Assembly (NCBI RefSeq): GCF_014284305.1
Contig: NZ_JACOFW010000014.1
Coordinates: 1-64,000 of the forward strand
Source: Affinundibacterium seohonense
GTDB lineage: Bacteria > Pseudomonadota > Gammaproteobacteria > Burkholderiales > Burkholderiaceae_D
Length of the DNA stretch: 64,000 nt
Direction of reading: 5' to 3'
A model generated the notes under the pieces. The model ran no database searches, had not been told where the DNA came from, and worked only from the letters and a program-made list of their open reading frames with translations. Below, one piece after another: positions 1 through 7,563 of the stretch (positions are counted from its first letter, which is position 1; each line of letters starts with the position of its first letter). The position numbers and the translations under genes are program-made.

Positions 1-76
1 TGAGTCTTCGTTTGAAAAATACGTGGCGAAGTTCTTTTATTTTTAAAGTGCCTACTAGAGACGCAATCATTACCCA

Positions 77-111
77 ATAAAAAACCCCGCTTTTAATAAA
101 AGACGGGGTTT
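77..111 (-). terminator. Rho-independent terminator of the prepilin gene
   Basis: Stem AAACCCCG at 82-89 pairs with CGGGGTTT at 104-111, with further pairing of TTTT and AAAA inside. Read on the minus strand it is followed by a run of T residues. It lies 85 bases beyond the stop codon of the prepilin gene ending at 196. Confidence 0.8.
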
Positions 112-124
112 GTCAGCGATCTGA

Positions 125-144
125 AGCCGGAAATATTTCCGGCT
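125..144. repeat. Perfect 20-bp palindrome
   Basis: Positions 125-144 read AGCCGGAAATATTTCCGGCT, a perfect self-complementary sequence, followed on the plus strand by CTTTTAG. It sits between the prepilin stop and the terminator at 77-111. It could be a secondary terminator stem or a 3' end stabiliser; it has no loop, so a protein site is also possible. Confidence 0.6.
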
Positions 145-195
145 CTTTTAGATATCATTGAATCGACATCGAAACTGCATTCAGACTAAAAAATC

Positions 196-879
196 TTATT
201 GTAGCTTACGGCAGATAGTCCAAGTTGTCACTGCTGCTTCATTGTATGCAGCTCCAGCCGGTACCGCAGCAGCAGGCGGGTTGTTGACTGCAGCATTCGC
301 TGCGCCGCGCAATTCACCAACGTTGTTGCCGATATTTGTAGCTGGCAAGGGGCCGTCAACCAATACATCAATACCAGAAGCCTGTTTGTGATTCAAATTA
401 GAAACACACACTGCTGGGCCACCACCTGGTAAAGCGAATGGTGCTGTTGCGCCGCCCATCAAACCACCAGTACCAGCACGTGGTAAAGCTGCTTGACCGA
501 CTGTCAAAGGATTGCCTGACAAGAAGCCAGCGCCGCGCAAGTGCTGCCACATTGCAGCGTGTTCTACACCAGCGTTCAGGAAAGTATCAGCCACTGCCAA
601 TGTTACGACGCCGTCACCATTACCACCACCCAGTGCACCCCAGCCACGAGCCAACACGGTTGCTGCAGTTTCATCACCTGGCAAAGCACGATAGCGATCA
701 TAGTAACCAGTAAAAGCTGTAGATACACCGCGCATATCGGCCACGACGGATTTAATACGAGAATTTTCCACCATCTCTTGGCCTTTCAATACACCACCAA
801 GCAGCAAGCCGATGATGACCAATACGATAGCAATTTCAATCAATGTGAAGCCTGATTGTTGGCGTTTGATTTGATTCAT
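196..879 (-). CDS. MshA-like type IV prepilin
   Basis: Probable major pilin subunit of 227 residues, to be cleaved and N-methylated by a prepilin peptidase and assembled by the Msh-type machine encoded further right. A short basic leader (MNQIKRQQSG) precedes the class III cleavage motif G/FTLIE, with Glu5 present, and a hydrophobic helix (about residues 12-34). The rest is a Gly/Ala-rich globular part with two cysteines, one in AVCVSN and one near the C-terminus in TICRK, a disulfide-loop layout. The start at 879 is preferred over a longer reading to 933 because CTGGAG lies just upstream and the leader then has normal length. It is monocistronic with its own terminator. Whether it is the major subunit is inferred. 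Confidence 0.85.
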   Translation of the reverse strand: MNQIKRQQSGFTLIEIAIVLVIIGLLLGGVLKGQEMVENSRIKSVVADMRGVSTAFTGYYDRYRALPGDETAATVLARGWGALGGGNGDGVVTLAVADTFLNAGVEHAAMWQHLRGAGFLSGNPLTVGQAALPRAGTGGLMGGATAPFALPGGGPAVCVSNLNHKQASGIDVLVDGPLPATNIGNNVGELRGAANAAVNNPPAAAVPAGAAYNEAAVTTWTICRKLQ

Positions 880-1035
880 ACACACTCCAGAGTAAATACA
901 ATAAACATAGATGACACAAACAACTGAGTACAAAAAACAATACTGACACCCTAAGTTACCACATCAAGGAAATGCCGCAAGTGTCTAAAAAATTTACATG
1001 TGGCAATATTTTAATTTGGTGAATTTTTGACTAAA

Positions 1036-2124
1036 TTAAATCATATTGATTTGTGGTGCTGCCGGCAATTGAATGTGAAATGCTAAGCGGCCGTTCTCGG
1101 TTTCTTGTGCATTCAGTGTGCCGCCGCAGCTTTCCAGTAGATGCTTAGCTTGATATAAACCGATACCAAGACCATTCGGATTCATGCTCCAAAATGGTTC
1201 GAATAGCCGTTCGATATGTGGCATGGCTGGGGTATCTTCGGAAAAGATGCTGATGGCTATGCTTTCATTTTCGCGATCGGCCTCAGTCGTGATCTGGATG
1301 CTGACTAAAGGTTTGTTGCCACCCAAACGTAAATGCAGATCGCTGTAGTTCTTTAAAATATTTTCCAAGGCGGTTTCCAAGCGGGTCTCCGCGATGACGA
1401 TATACGCGTTGCCTGTGATTTTTGCGCGTAATTGGTAGAGCTCAATTAGGCTGTTACATAGTTTATCCAGTGTGATCTTTTTTGGCACTTCGTTTTGCAT
1501 TTGACCGAGTGTCAACGTTTGTACAATCCGGTCTGCCCGTTGTCGCATTAATGGTGCGGCAGTGCGTAAATAATTAAGGACTTGCAATTCCTTACCAGGA
1601 GGTACGGCAGCGAGTTGGTCTGCCATCAGCTGAATAAACTGCGCCACGTTTTTCATATCGTGTTGCAGGAATAAGGTCAACTTGGACATTTGTGCCAGAG
1701 TCGCATCGACAGCACCGGCCTTGATCCACATATCGCTGCGCAAGAGCAAAATGAAGGTTTCGATTAGAGCGGTATCAAAGTATTGTCTTTCACCGCGACG
1801 ATGCTGAAAAAAATCGATGCTCAGATGCATTTCCCCAACATGAATTTCCTGATGGAGAGCTTTGCTTTGATGTATACCGTCAGCGCCTTCGATGACGATC
1901 CCAAACCAATTGCAGCGCCAACGCATACCGAGTAATCCCGCAGCCTCTAAGATGGGCCAGGCTTGCTGTAAAAAGGCGGGGGCATCGAATTGATTGGCTT
2001 CATTTAGTCGTATCAGAGCGAGTTTGTGATTGCTAGCGGTGCGGGCTCGCCACCACAGATAGCCCAAAACAACAGCGATTGTGGTGCCAATGATGATGAG
2101 AAATGGATAGAGCAGATTAAGCAT
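1036..2124 (-). CDS. Membrane sensor histidine kinase, PrsK-like
   Basis: Sensor kinase of 362 residues that should autophosphorylate and pass phosphate to the regulator encoded just upstream. One N-terminal membrane segment lies at about residues 5-25. A middle region of unrecognised fold follows, then the H-box HDMKN with the phospho-acceptor at His155, the N-box ENILKN near residue 255, and the G-box GLGIGLYQ near 318-324. The HDxKN box resembles the PrsK kinases of exosortase/PEP-CTERM systems, but the usual long multi-spanning N-terminus is missing. The start at 2124 was chosen because it gives an 8-base overlap (ATGCTTAA) with the regulator stop. The ligand is unknown. Confidence 0.8.
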   Translation of the reverse strand: MLNLLYPFLIIIGTTIAVVLGYLWWRARTASNHKLALIRLNEANQFDAPAFLQQAWPILEAAGLLGMRWRCNWFGIVIEGADGIHQSKALHQEIHVGEMHLSIDFFQHRRGERQYFDTALIETFILLLRSDMWIKAGAVDATLAQMSKLTLFLQHDMKNVAQFIQLMADQLAAVPPGKELQVLNYLRTAAPLMRQRADRIVQTLTLGQMQNEVPKKITLDKLCNSLIELYQLRAKITGNAYIVIAETRLETALENILKNYSDLHLRLGGNKPLVSIQITTEADRENESIAISIFSEDTPAMPHIERLFEPFWSMNPNGLGIGLYQAKHLLESCGGTLNAQETENGRLAFHIQLPAAPQINMI

Positions 2125-2734
2125 CGCGCTCGATTCCAAACTTTTTGAGGAAGTAATAAATATTCTCGCGTTTGACTCCGAGACGCTTGGCACTTTGGTT
2201 CACATTGAAGCCCGTTTCTTTCAGAATTTGTCGAACTAATCGCTCTTCCGCATCGACCCGTACACCTTTGAGGCCATCGCTAATTTGCGCATTGATGGCA
2301 ATGCGCGTAATGCCGAGCTCCCCGAGCTCGCGCTCTTTTTGTAAAAACAATTCAGCGCGACGCACCGCACGTAAAATAGCATCGGCACTGGCAGGCTTAG
2401 CCAAAAAATCGAAAGCCCCTTCACGAATCGCAGCGAGCGCGGCAGCCTCTTGATCTTGCCCTGTCAGTACAATGACTTTGACTGGCAAAATAGCAGCTTG
2501 GATCGCTTGTAAAGTTGCGATGCCTTCGACGATTTCATGCGCATAGGGAGGTAAGCCAAGATCGAGAATCACGACGCTGATGTCCGTTTGTTGCGTTAAC
2601 ATCGCGAGCGCGGAATCACGGGACTCCGCTTCACTTACCTGAAAATCGTTGAGCTCTAGAACGCCTCTGAGCATCATGCGTAGGGCAGGATCGTCGTCAA
2701 CAACGAGCAGGTGGCTGGTGCTTTGGGTGGTCAT
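2117..2734 (-). CDS. Response regulator: receiver plus Fis-type HTH
   Basis: DNA-binding response regulator of 205 residues. The receiver domain (about 8-120) has the acidic pair near residue 13, phospho-acceptor Asp58 in ILDLGLPP, Thr91 and Lys113 (AKP). The C-terminus (about 165-202) is a Fis-family helix-turn-helix (NQSAKRLGVKRENIYYFL). The LDLGLPP-EGIATLQ segment resembles PrsR-type receivers, but the sigma-54-interacting AAA+ domain of PrsR is absent, so it should not activate sigma-54 promoters directly. RegA/PrrA/ActR-type regulators have the same domain order. It is translationally coupled to the downstream kinase. Its targets could include the pilus locus, by proximity only. Confidence 0.85.
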   Translation of the reverse strand: MTTQSTSHLLVVDDDPALRMMLRGVLELNDFQVSEAESRDSALAMLTQQTDISVVILDLGLPPYAHEIVEGIATLQAIQAAILPVKVIVLTGQDQEAAALAAIREGAFDFLAKPASADAILRAVRRAELFLQKERELGELGITRIAINAQISDGLKGVRVDAEERLVRQILKETGFNVNQSAKRLGVKRENIYYFLKKFGIERDA

Positions 2735-2811
2735 GGTTTTTTCATTTTGCCTTAGTGACTATTCAGTCTTCTATGAAACGACTATTTTTTTGTCAGCTTT
2801 GGTTTGTAACT

Positions 2812-2850
2812 CCCTTCTCCCGCAAGCGGGAGAAGGGTCGGGGATGAGGG
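2812..2850 (+). repeat. REP-like palindrome, copy 1
   Basis: A 12-bp-arm hairpin (CCCTTCTCCCGC, AA, GCGGGAGAAGGG at 2812-2837) is followed by TCGGGGATGAGGG. This matches the general form of intergenic REP-type elements seen many times in proteobacterial genomes. An inverted copy lies about 120 bases away. Confidence 0.7.
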
Positions 2851-2943
2851 ACGTTCAGATTCGGACAAAGCTATTGAGGGCATAAATTATGCAATTTCTT
2901 CTCGGACTTATGCTTTTTGAAAACTTTGTGGTTTCTGAACCAC

Positions 2944-2979
2944 CCTCACCCTAACCCTCTCCCGCTTGCGGGAGAGGGA
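2944..2979 (-). repeat. REP-like palindrome, copy 2 (inverted)
   Basis: An 11-bp-arm hairpin (CCCTCTCCCGC, TT, GCGGGAGAGGG) at about 2956-2979 is preceded by CCCTCACCCTAA, the reverse complement of the tail of copy 1. With copy 1 it forms a BIME-like inverted pair. Boundaries may be off by one base. Confidence 0.7.
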
Positions 2980-3098
2980 ACATTCAGATCCACAGTCCAT
3001 CGTTGATTTTCAAGTCTATTGAGGCAATATTAGCTTGTAGATCAAGTCACGCACGACGTTAACCCGCGCTAGCCACGTGCCTATGTCGCGCGAAATCA

Positions 3099-3809
3099 TC
3101 ACTTGTCCTTCATCGAATTTTCTAGCTCAATCAAGCGCTGCTCTAAAAATTTAAACTCATGTGGATCGCTAATTTGTCCACTCTGCAACAAACCACCCAA
3201 CAGAATTCGCGCCTGTTCCAATTCATTCATATCTTCCAAAAGAAAAATTTCCATCTGCTTGGCCCAACTAGGAACTTCGCTAGAAGTGGCGTGTAGACGT
3301 ATCGCTTGTGAATATTTTTTTGCCAGTGCCATATCTTTGAGTCGATGACGTGCCAAGTTTGCTGCATGCGCCATGGCTTTCCAACGGTGATTGGGGTCGA
3401 GTAAAAACTGTTGATAAATGAAATCCAATATGTGCCTTTGCTTGGCTTCATTGCTCACTTCTGCATATAACTGGCTGGCAGTAAACAGAGGATATTGAGA
3501 ACGCGGATCCAGTGCTATGGAACGGCTTAACCATGCCTCAACCTGAGCATAGTCTAATTGCTGGAACGATACGCGGATGCCGGCTTGATGATCAAATGCC
3601 TGCAAGTACAGCATCGATAATTTCGCCAGCGCGATGGGTTCACCAAAGCTTGCCAGTCGCATGCTGGCAATGCCCGGCGGTGCGTTGAGATTGCTAGCTT
3701 GTGCTTTGCTTGGTGTTTGCAGATAATTCCACAGCACCTGCGATAGCAGTGCCAATACTAAGAGTAGTAAGGCGGGTTTAGGAACGGTAGAGAGTGAGCG
3801 TTCGCGCAT
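3099..3809 (-). CDS. Membrane-anchored TPR-like protein of unknown function
   Basis: Protein of 236 residues with a basic N-terminus and one hydrophobic segment (about residues 12-29) that looks like a signal anchor. An extracytoplasmic helical part rich in Leu, Ala and Tyr follows. Segments such as WLSRSIALDPRSQYPLF and KKYSQAIRLHATS have the spacing of TPR-like repeats, so it is probably a protein-interaction scaffold. It starts 11 bases after the stop of the ABC-2 permease gene, so the two are almost certainly co-transcribed. No catalytic motif is visible. Confidence 0.7.
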   Translation of the reverse strand: MRERSLSTVPKPALLLLVLALLSQVLWNYLQTPSKAQASNLNAPPGIASMRLASFGEPIALAKLSMLYLQAFDHQAGIRVSFQQLDYAQVEAWLSRSIALDPRSQYPLFTASQLYAEVSNEAKQRHILDFIYQQFLLDPNHRWKAMAHAANLARHRLKDMALAKKYSQAIRLHATSSEVPSWAKQMEIFLLEDMNELEQARILLGGLLQSGQISDPHEFKFLEQRLIELENSMKDK

Positions 3810-3820
3810 GGTATGTCAGC

Positions 3821-4588
3821 TCAAATATTCTTACGATACAAATCGAATAAAGCGGCACCTAACAATAGGCTGATACAAATCAAGCTCTGTAGCAAAATAT
3901 TCTGCAGATCGCTGAAATGCCCAGTTTGATACACCAGCCATTCGGTTTTCGTAAAAGTATCTAAGTGCGGAATGACCGCCGAGATTCCTTTCATCACCAT
4001 GGCCATGAATTGCTGTGAAGTGCTACTGTCGAGCTGTGCTTCAGTGGCGATGAATTGCAAAGCGTTGATAGATCTCGCTAACAAGTAAAAGCCCATGGTC
4101 GCGCTCAGGGCTGCCATGATTTGATTAAAGCTCAACACACATAGCATGGAAAAGGCTGCCACTATCCACAATTCACAAATCAAAGAAATCGTCCACAGCG
4201 CACTCTGCTCTGTACTGCTAAAGAACAAGGTCAATAAGCCAAATAAGATCGCAGGCAATACCGCTAAACAGGCGAAACCAGCCAACTTACCCAGCAAATA
4301 GGCCGCACGCGGAAGTGACAGCGAGAGCAATAGTTCCAAACCCTTATCATTGAATTCACGCACCATGCTAGTTACCACAAAAGTGGCAAGTAAAAATGCA
4401 GCGGCGAAGCGGTAAAATGCCGCCAATAAAGCAACTTGGGTTTGCTGGCTTTCTGTCAAAGCCAGTTCATTTAAGAACCCGCTCAAACCGATGCCGAGCA
4501 AGGCGACCACGAGCACTAGCCAGCTTAGGCGATTGCGCAGGGCTTCTAACAAGGTATATAGCGCGATACTAACAATTTGTTTCAGCAT
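3821..4588 (-). CDS. ABC-2 type transporter permease, no ATPase nearby
   Basis: Integral membrane protein of 255 residues with about six hydrophobic helices and the usual ABC-2 layout. A short cytoplasmic N-terminus (TLLEALRNRLSW) precedes helix 1. The conserved cytoplasmic stretch MVREFNDKGLELLLSLSLPRAAYLLGK (shown here only as its landmarks MVREFND and LPRAAYLLGK) couples to the nucleotide-binding subunit. It should be the membrane half of an exporter, but no ATP-binding protein lies on either side: upstream is a non-coding gap and a divergent prepilin gene, downstream the TPR-like gene. The ATPase must be encoded elsewhere, or the permease has another role. The substrate cannot be read from the sequence. 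Confidence 0.8.
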   Translation of the reverse strand: MLKQIVSIALYTLLEALRNRLSWLVLVVALLGIGLSGFLNELALTESQQTQVALLAAFYRFAAAFLLATFVVTSMVREFNDKGLELLLSLSLPRAAYLLGKLAGFACLAVLPAILFGLLTLFFSSTEQSALWTISLICELWIVAAFSMLCVLSFNQIMAALSATMGFYLLARSINALQFIATEAQLDSSTSQQFMAMVMKGISAVIPHLDTFTKTEWLVYQTGHFSDLQNILLQSLICISLLLGAALFDLYRKNI

Positions 4589-4813
4589 AAAAGACAGGAT
4601 CCATCGGTAAATAGTCAGCAGCGCACACGGCTGGTATGTGTGACAAAATTCAAACTACGGGAGAAATTGCGATTATAGTGTTGTTTGTGCTGGATAGACT
4701 GGTGCGAAATACAAAAGTTGGCAAGGACGAGTCTACAATAAATTCATCGACGCATGCGAATTGCGTACGCACCGAGATTTCTGAATTTGTTTGAAAGTGC
4801 TTAGGAAGAGAAG

Positions 4814-5788
4814 ATGCAAAACAAAATAAAAAAAGCGCGTGGCTTTAGCTTGGTCGAAGTTGCGATGGCGCTGCTGATCGGTGGTATTGCGGTCGGCATG
4901 ATCATCACCGTTACATTAAGTCTGCGTGATGGGACACAGCGTTCCACCATACGTACGCAATTAGACACGATTGATACGGCCTTGGCGAATTTTGTTGCGC
5001 AAAATAAGCGCCTGCCTTGTCCTGCGAGTGGAGTCATTCCCACTGGAAATCCGAATGCTGGACAAGAAACTTTGTGGTTAGGGCCAGCTCTGCCGTCATT
5101 GATCGGTAGCTGTAATCCAAGCACGCAATCAGATGGGATCGTGCCTTGGGTAGCTTTGGGATTGAGCGAAGCTGACGTGACTGATCCTTGGGGCGGCAGA
5201 ATCACTTATCGGGTCGATCCAGCACTCGCGACGGGCAGCACATTTCCTCGGTTTATGGATATGAGTAATTGTGATCCTTCAAGCACGGGATTAGTTAGCG
5301 CGATCGGTGGATGCAAGGCCCCAGTTTCTCCTTGTACCGCCAACCTGAACTGTACGTCACCTGCAGAATTCCTTAGGAACAAAGGTTTAGATGTTTGGGA
5401 TGGTATCAACGGCGCCGTAGGTTGGGCCTTGCGACAGAATAATCGAGGGGCAGGGACAGGGGCTGCTTATGTGTTGATATCGCATGGCCCCAGTGGTACT
5501 GGTGCATATAATAAAAACGGAGTCACTCCTCAGCCAGGAAGTGTCCTTGCTGGTACCAATGATGAAGCATTTAATTTGAATGGCAATCCTCTAAAGCCAT
5601 TGCCTCCAGCACCTGTTGCCGCTCCTGGCCCGCTGTCTCCGCTTCCGGCATCGTCTATCGCCAATACGTATCGTGACGCGCCCTTAATCGAAGCTGCAGG
5701 TGCTGCCCATTTCGATGACTACCTAAGCCATCCCACCATCATGAGCGTTTTAAATCGAGTCAATCTTGGACCACGCGCACATCCATAA
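4814..5788 (+). CDS. Large six-cysteine prepilin-like protein, first of a tandem pair
   Basis: Protein of 324 residues with a basic leader (MQNKIKKARG), the cleavage motif G/FSLVE with Glu5, and a hydrophobic helix to about residue 35, as in type IV prepilins and pseudopilins. The large C-terminal part has six cysteines (in LPCPA, GSCNP, SNCDP, GGCKA, SPCTA, LNCTS), suggesting three disulfides. It also has landmarks shared with the next gene: PWVALGLSE, DPWGGR, TYRVDPAL, GLDVW, GTGAAYV, FDDYLSHP. AGGAAGAG precedes the ATG. It is too large for a major pilin, so a minor or tip pilin is the best guess. I do not recognise the C-terminal domain. Confidence 0.8.
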   Translation: MQNKIKKARGFSLVEVAMALLIGGIAVGMIITVTLSLRDGTQRSTIRTQLDTIDTALANFVAQNKRLPCPASGVIPTGNPNAGQETLWLGPALPSLIGSCNPSTQSDGIVPWVALGLSEADVTDPWGGRITYRVDPALATGSTFPRFMDMSNCDPSSTGLVSAIGGCKAPVSPCTANLNCTSPAEFLRNKGLDVWDGINGAVGWALRQNNRGAGTGAAYVLISHGPSGTGAYNKNGVTPQPGSVLAGTNDEAFNLNGNPLKPLPPAPVAAPGPLSPLPASSIANTYRDAPLIEAAGAAHFDDYLSHPTIMSVLNRVNLGPRAHP

Positions 5789-6689
5789 ATCTAAGCGTCA
5801 AGCCGGACTAGCCTTGCTCGCCATCGTCGCCATACTAGGCGTGGTGGCGATGGCGATTTTTGCCAAATGGGCGATGTCGGATGCCCAACGTCGTCTGCGC
5901 AAGACCACCGATATCGCCAAAATCTTGGATCGCGTCGATCGCGCCATGGTTGATTACGTGACACAACATCGTCGCCTGCCTTGTCCCGCCGACGGACGTG
6001 TTGTCAGCGGCAGCCCCAACGTGGGTTTGGAGTTAGCTGCTTGCGCTTCACAGGCGCATGGCGTTTTACCTTGGGTGACTCTGGGTTTAAGTGAAGATGA
6101 GGCACGCGACCCGTGGAATGGACGCCTGACGTATCGCGTCGATCCCGCATTGACCACGCTAGTACCTCGATTAATGGACATGAGCAACTGCGATATTGCT
6201 GGCACAGGCTCAGTCGGCGTTGGCGGAGTTTGCCGCACCCCGACGCCGACCTGCGTTGCTAATCCCGCCACCTGTACCTCGCCCGCAACTTTTCTGACTG
6301 GAAAAGGCCTCGATGTCTGGAATGGCGTAGGCGGCGCAGCGGGCTGGGCGACTCGCATCAATAACCGCCCGTTAGGCACGGGTGCTGCCTATGTTGTTAT
6401 TTCTCACGGAGAATCGGGTGCTGGCGCCTACAACGCCGGTGGTGTTTTTCAGCCAGGTAATATCGGCGCGATTTCTCTACTCCCTTTGCCCGGCACGCAA
6501 TTCGCAGGCGATGATGAAATGCCGAATTTGGCAAATGTCGCCCTCACACTACCAGCGGCACAGGGTACAACCTACCGCGATGCGGCTTTCAATCCAGCAA
6601 ATAGCCGCGCGCATTTCGATGACTATCTCAGACATCCGAGCATTGCTGAGGTATTGAAAAATGCGCGTTTGAAAGAGCGTGTGCATTAA
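5766..6689 (+). CDS. Paralogous six-cysteine pilin-like protein lacking Glu5
   Basis: Protein of 307 residues paralogous to its upstream neighbour, with the six cysteines (LPCPA, AACAS, SNCDI, GVCRT, PTCVA, ATCTS) in the same order. It shares PWVTLGLSE, DPWNGR, TYRVDPAL, KGLDVWNG, GTGAAYVVISHG and FDDYLRHP. The N-terminal helix (RQAGLALLAIVAILGVV) has a glycine where cleavage could occur, but no Glu at position 5, as in GspK and PilX tip minor pilins. It overlaps the previous gene by 23 bases and appears to start with TTG at 5766; no ATG gives the leader. The first gene would be the initiator-like partner and this one the tip partner; that is inference. Confidence 0.78.
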   Translation: MDHAHIHKSKRQAGLALLAIVAILGVVAMAIFAKWAMSDAQRRLRKTTDIAKILDRVDRAMVDYVTQHRRLPCPADGRVVSGSPNVGLELAACASQAHGVLPWVTLGLSEDEARDPWNGRLTYRVDPALTTLVPRLMDMSNCDIAGTGSVGVGGVCRTPTPTCVANPATCTSPATFLTGKGLDVWNGVGGAAGWATRINNRPLGTGAAYVVISHGESGAGAYNAGGVFQPGNIGAISLLPLPGTQFAGDDEMPNLANVALTLPAAQGTTYRDAAFNPANSRAHFDDYLRHPSIAEVLKNARLKERVH

Positions 6690-6894
6690 GCTCTAGCTCG
6701 CGTAGTGGTTTGCTGTGCCGATAAAGTCAATTCCCCTCCATGTACTCGTCGCTAACTGTGTTCTTTTTTGAAATTGATTTCCATTAGGTGGATTGCAGTG
6801 CACTATTCTCCTGCTGGTTGTTGATGTGTAAAGCATATTCCTAGTGGTTTTCGGTGTGTTGTTAGCGTTTTGGAATGGGTGTCATCGCTTTGTT

Positions 6895-7563
6895 TCAAAA
6901 CAATAACTTCAGACATTTTACTGAAATGTCACCAATTTCAAGATTTACCATGACTTCTTGCTTTGATATCTCTATCGTTTTCGGGCTATAAAGTCTTCCA
7001 AAATGACATAAATCTTCATCACTAAAATCATAGATAGGGAAATTCTGAAAACCACGCTTTTCCAATTCATAAACTAGCTGTTGAAAATTGCTCTCAGCTC
7101 TTTTATCGTCAGGTCCAAGCGCTATAGTGATTGGTGTCGTTGCGACAAAATTTATTTTTGGCAAGCGCGTATTTTTAAATATTTGCTCATTGTTTTGCGA
7201 TTCACTAAGTAGACCATACTCAAGTTTAACGCGTCCAACCATCTTAATTCCTCCGTACGGCTGTTCACGAACACCGTCAATCGATTTACTTTTAAAATCC
7301 GCAGTGAAAATCACATCTTGACTTTTGTCTCCACAATAACCATAACCACAGAGCGCAATCGAGGGAGACGTGATTCTTACCTCTCCCAAAATTTCGACAT
7401 TAAGAAGAAGGGGAAATTTCTCCTGAATAAATTGAGTCCAATTTGGATTCTTCATAACTCTCGCTGGCTCTCCACGAGCTAGAGAAAAAAATAAAGCGAG
7501 AACTAAAGCGAGAACTAAAGCAAGTACTAAAGCAAAATTCAAAAAGACAACCCGCATTCTCAT
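6895..7563 (-). CDS. Unknown exported protein with a repeat-built signal peptide
   Basis: Protein of 222 residues that I do not recognise. The N-terminus is a signal peptide or anchor whose core is a repeated LVLA unit encoded by 12-bp direct repeats. The mature part has two nearby cysteines (ALCGYGYCGD) and a third and fourth near the C-terminus (EDLCHFG, VKCLKLL), fitting a periplasmic or surface protein. Its start ATG overlaps the TGA of the 77-residue gene upstream (ATGA), suggesting coupling. The region is more AT-rich than the pilus genes on either side, hinting at separate origin. A small accessory or immunity-like protein is possible but unsupported. Confidence 0.6.
   Translation of the reverse strand: MRMRVVFLNFALVLALVLALVLALFFSLARGEPARVMKNPNWTQFIQEKFPLLLNVEILGEVRITSPSIALCGYGYCGDKSQDVIFTADFKSKSIDGVREQPYGGIKMVGRVKLEYGLLSESQNNEQIFKNTRLPKINFVATTPITIALGPDDKRAESNFQQLVYELEKRGFQNFPIYDFSDEDLCHFGRLYSPKTIEISKQEVMVNLEIGDISVKCLKLLF
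7493..7533 (-). repeat. 12-bp in-frame tandem repeats
   Basis: On the plus strand the unit AAAGCGAGAACT occurs at 7493-7504 and 7505-7516, a two-base variant at 7517-7528, and a partial copy follows. Read on the minus strand each unit encodes LVLA in the signal peptide of the gene ending at 6895. Gain or loss of a unit would keep the frame. Confidence 0.85.

Larger units (their letters stand above)
2735..3098. other. Intergenic region with paired REP-like palindromes
   Basis: This 364-base gap has no credible gene. It holds the promoter region of the response regulator and two REP-like palindromes in opposite orientation, each flanked by G-rich tails of the GATGAGGG/GGTGAGGG type. The rest shows nothing I recognise. 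Confidence 0.7.

Noticed and set aside
1-76. Possible end of a plus-strand gene and a weak stem-loop (CTTCG/CGAAG then T-rich) at the left edge
   Set aside because: The stem is only five pairs with a long loop and no coding frame can be tied to it within the window.
438-855. Several overlapping plus-strand frames across the prepilin gene
   Set aside because: They lie opposite a clear prepilin gene and show only mirrored codon bias.
901-1020. Possible sigma-54 promoter in front of the prepilin gene
   Set aside because: No GG-N10-GC spacing of the -24/-12 elements could be found on the minus strand.
2735-3098. CRISPR-like repeats
   Set aside because: The two hairpins are inverted and REP-like; there are no regularly spaced direct repeats with unique spacers.
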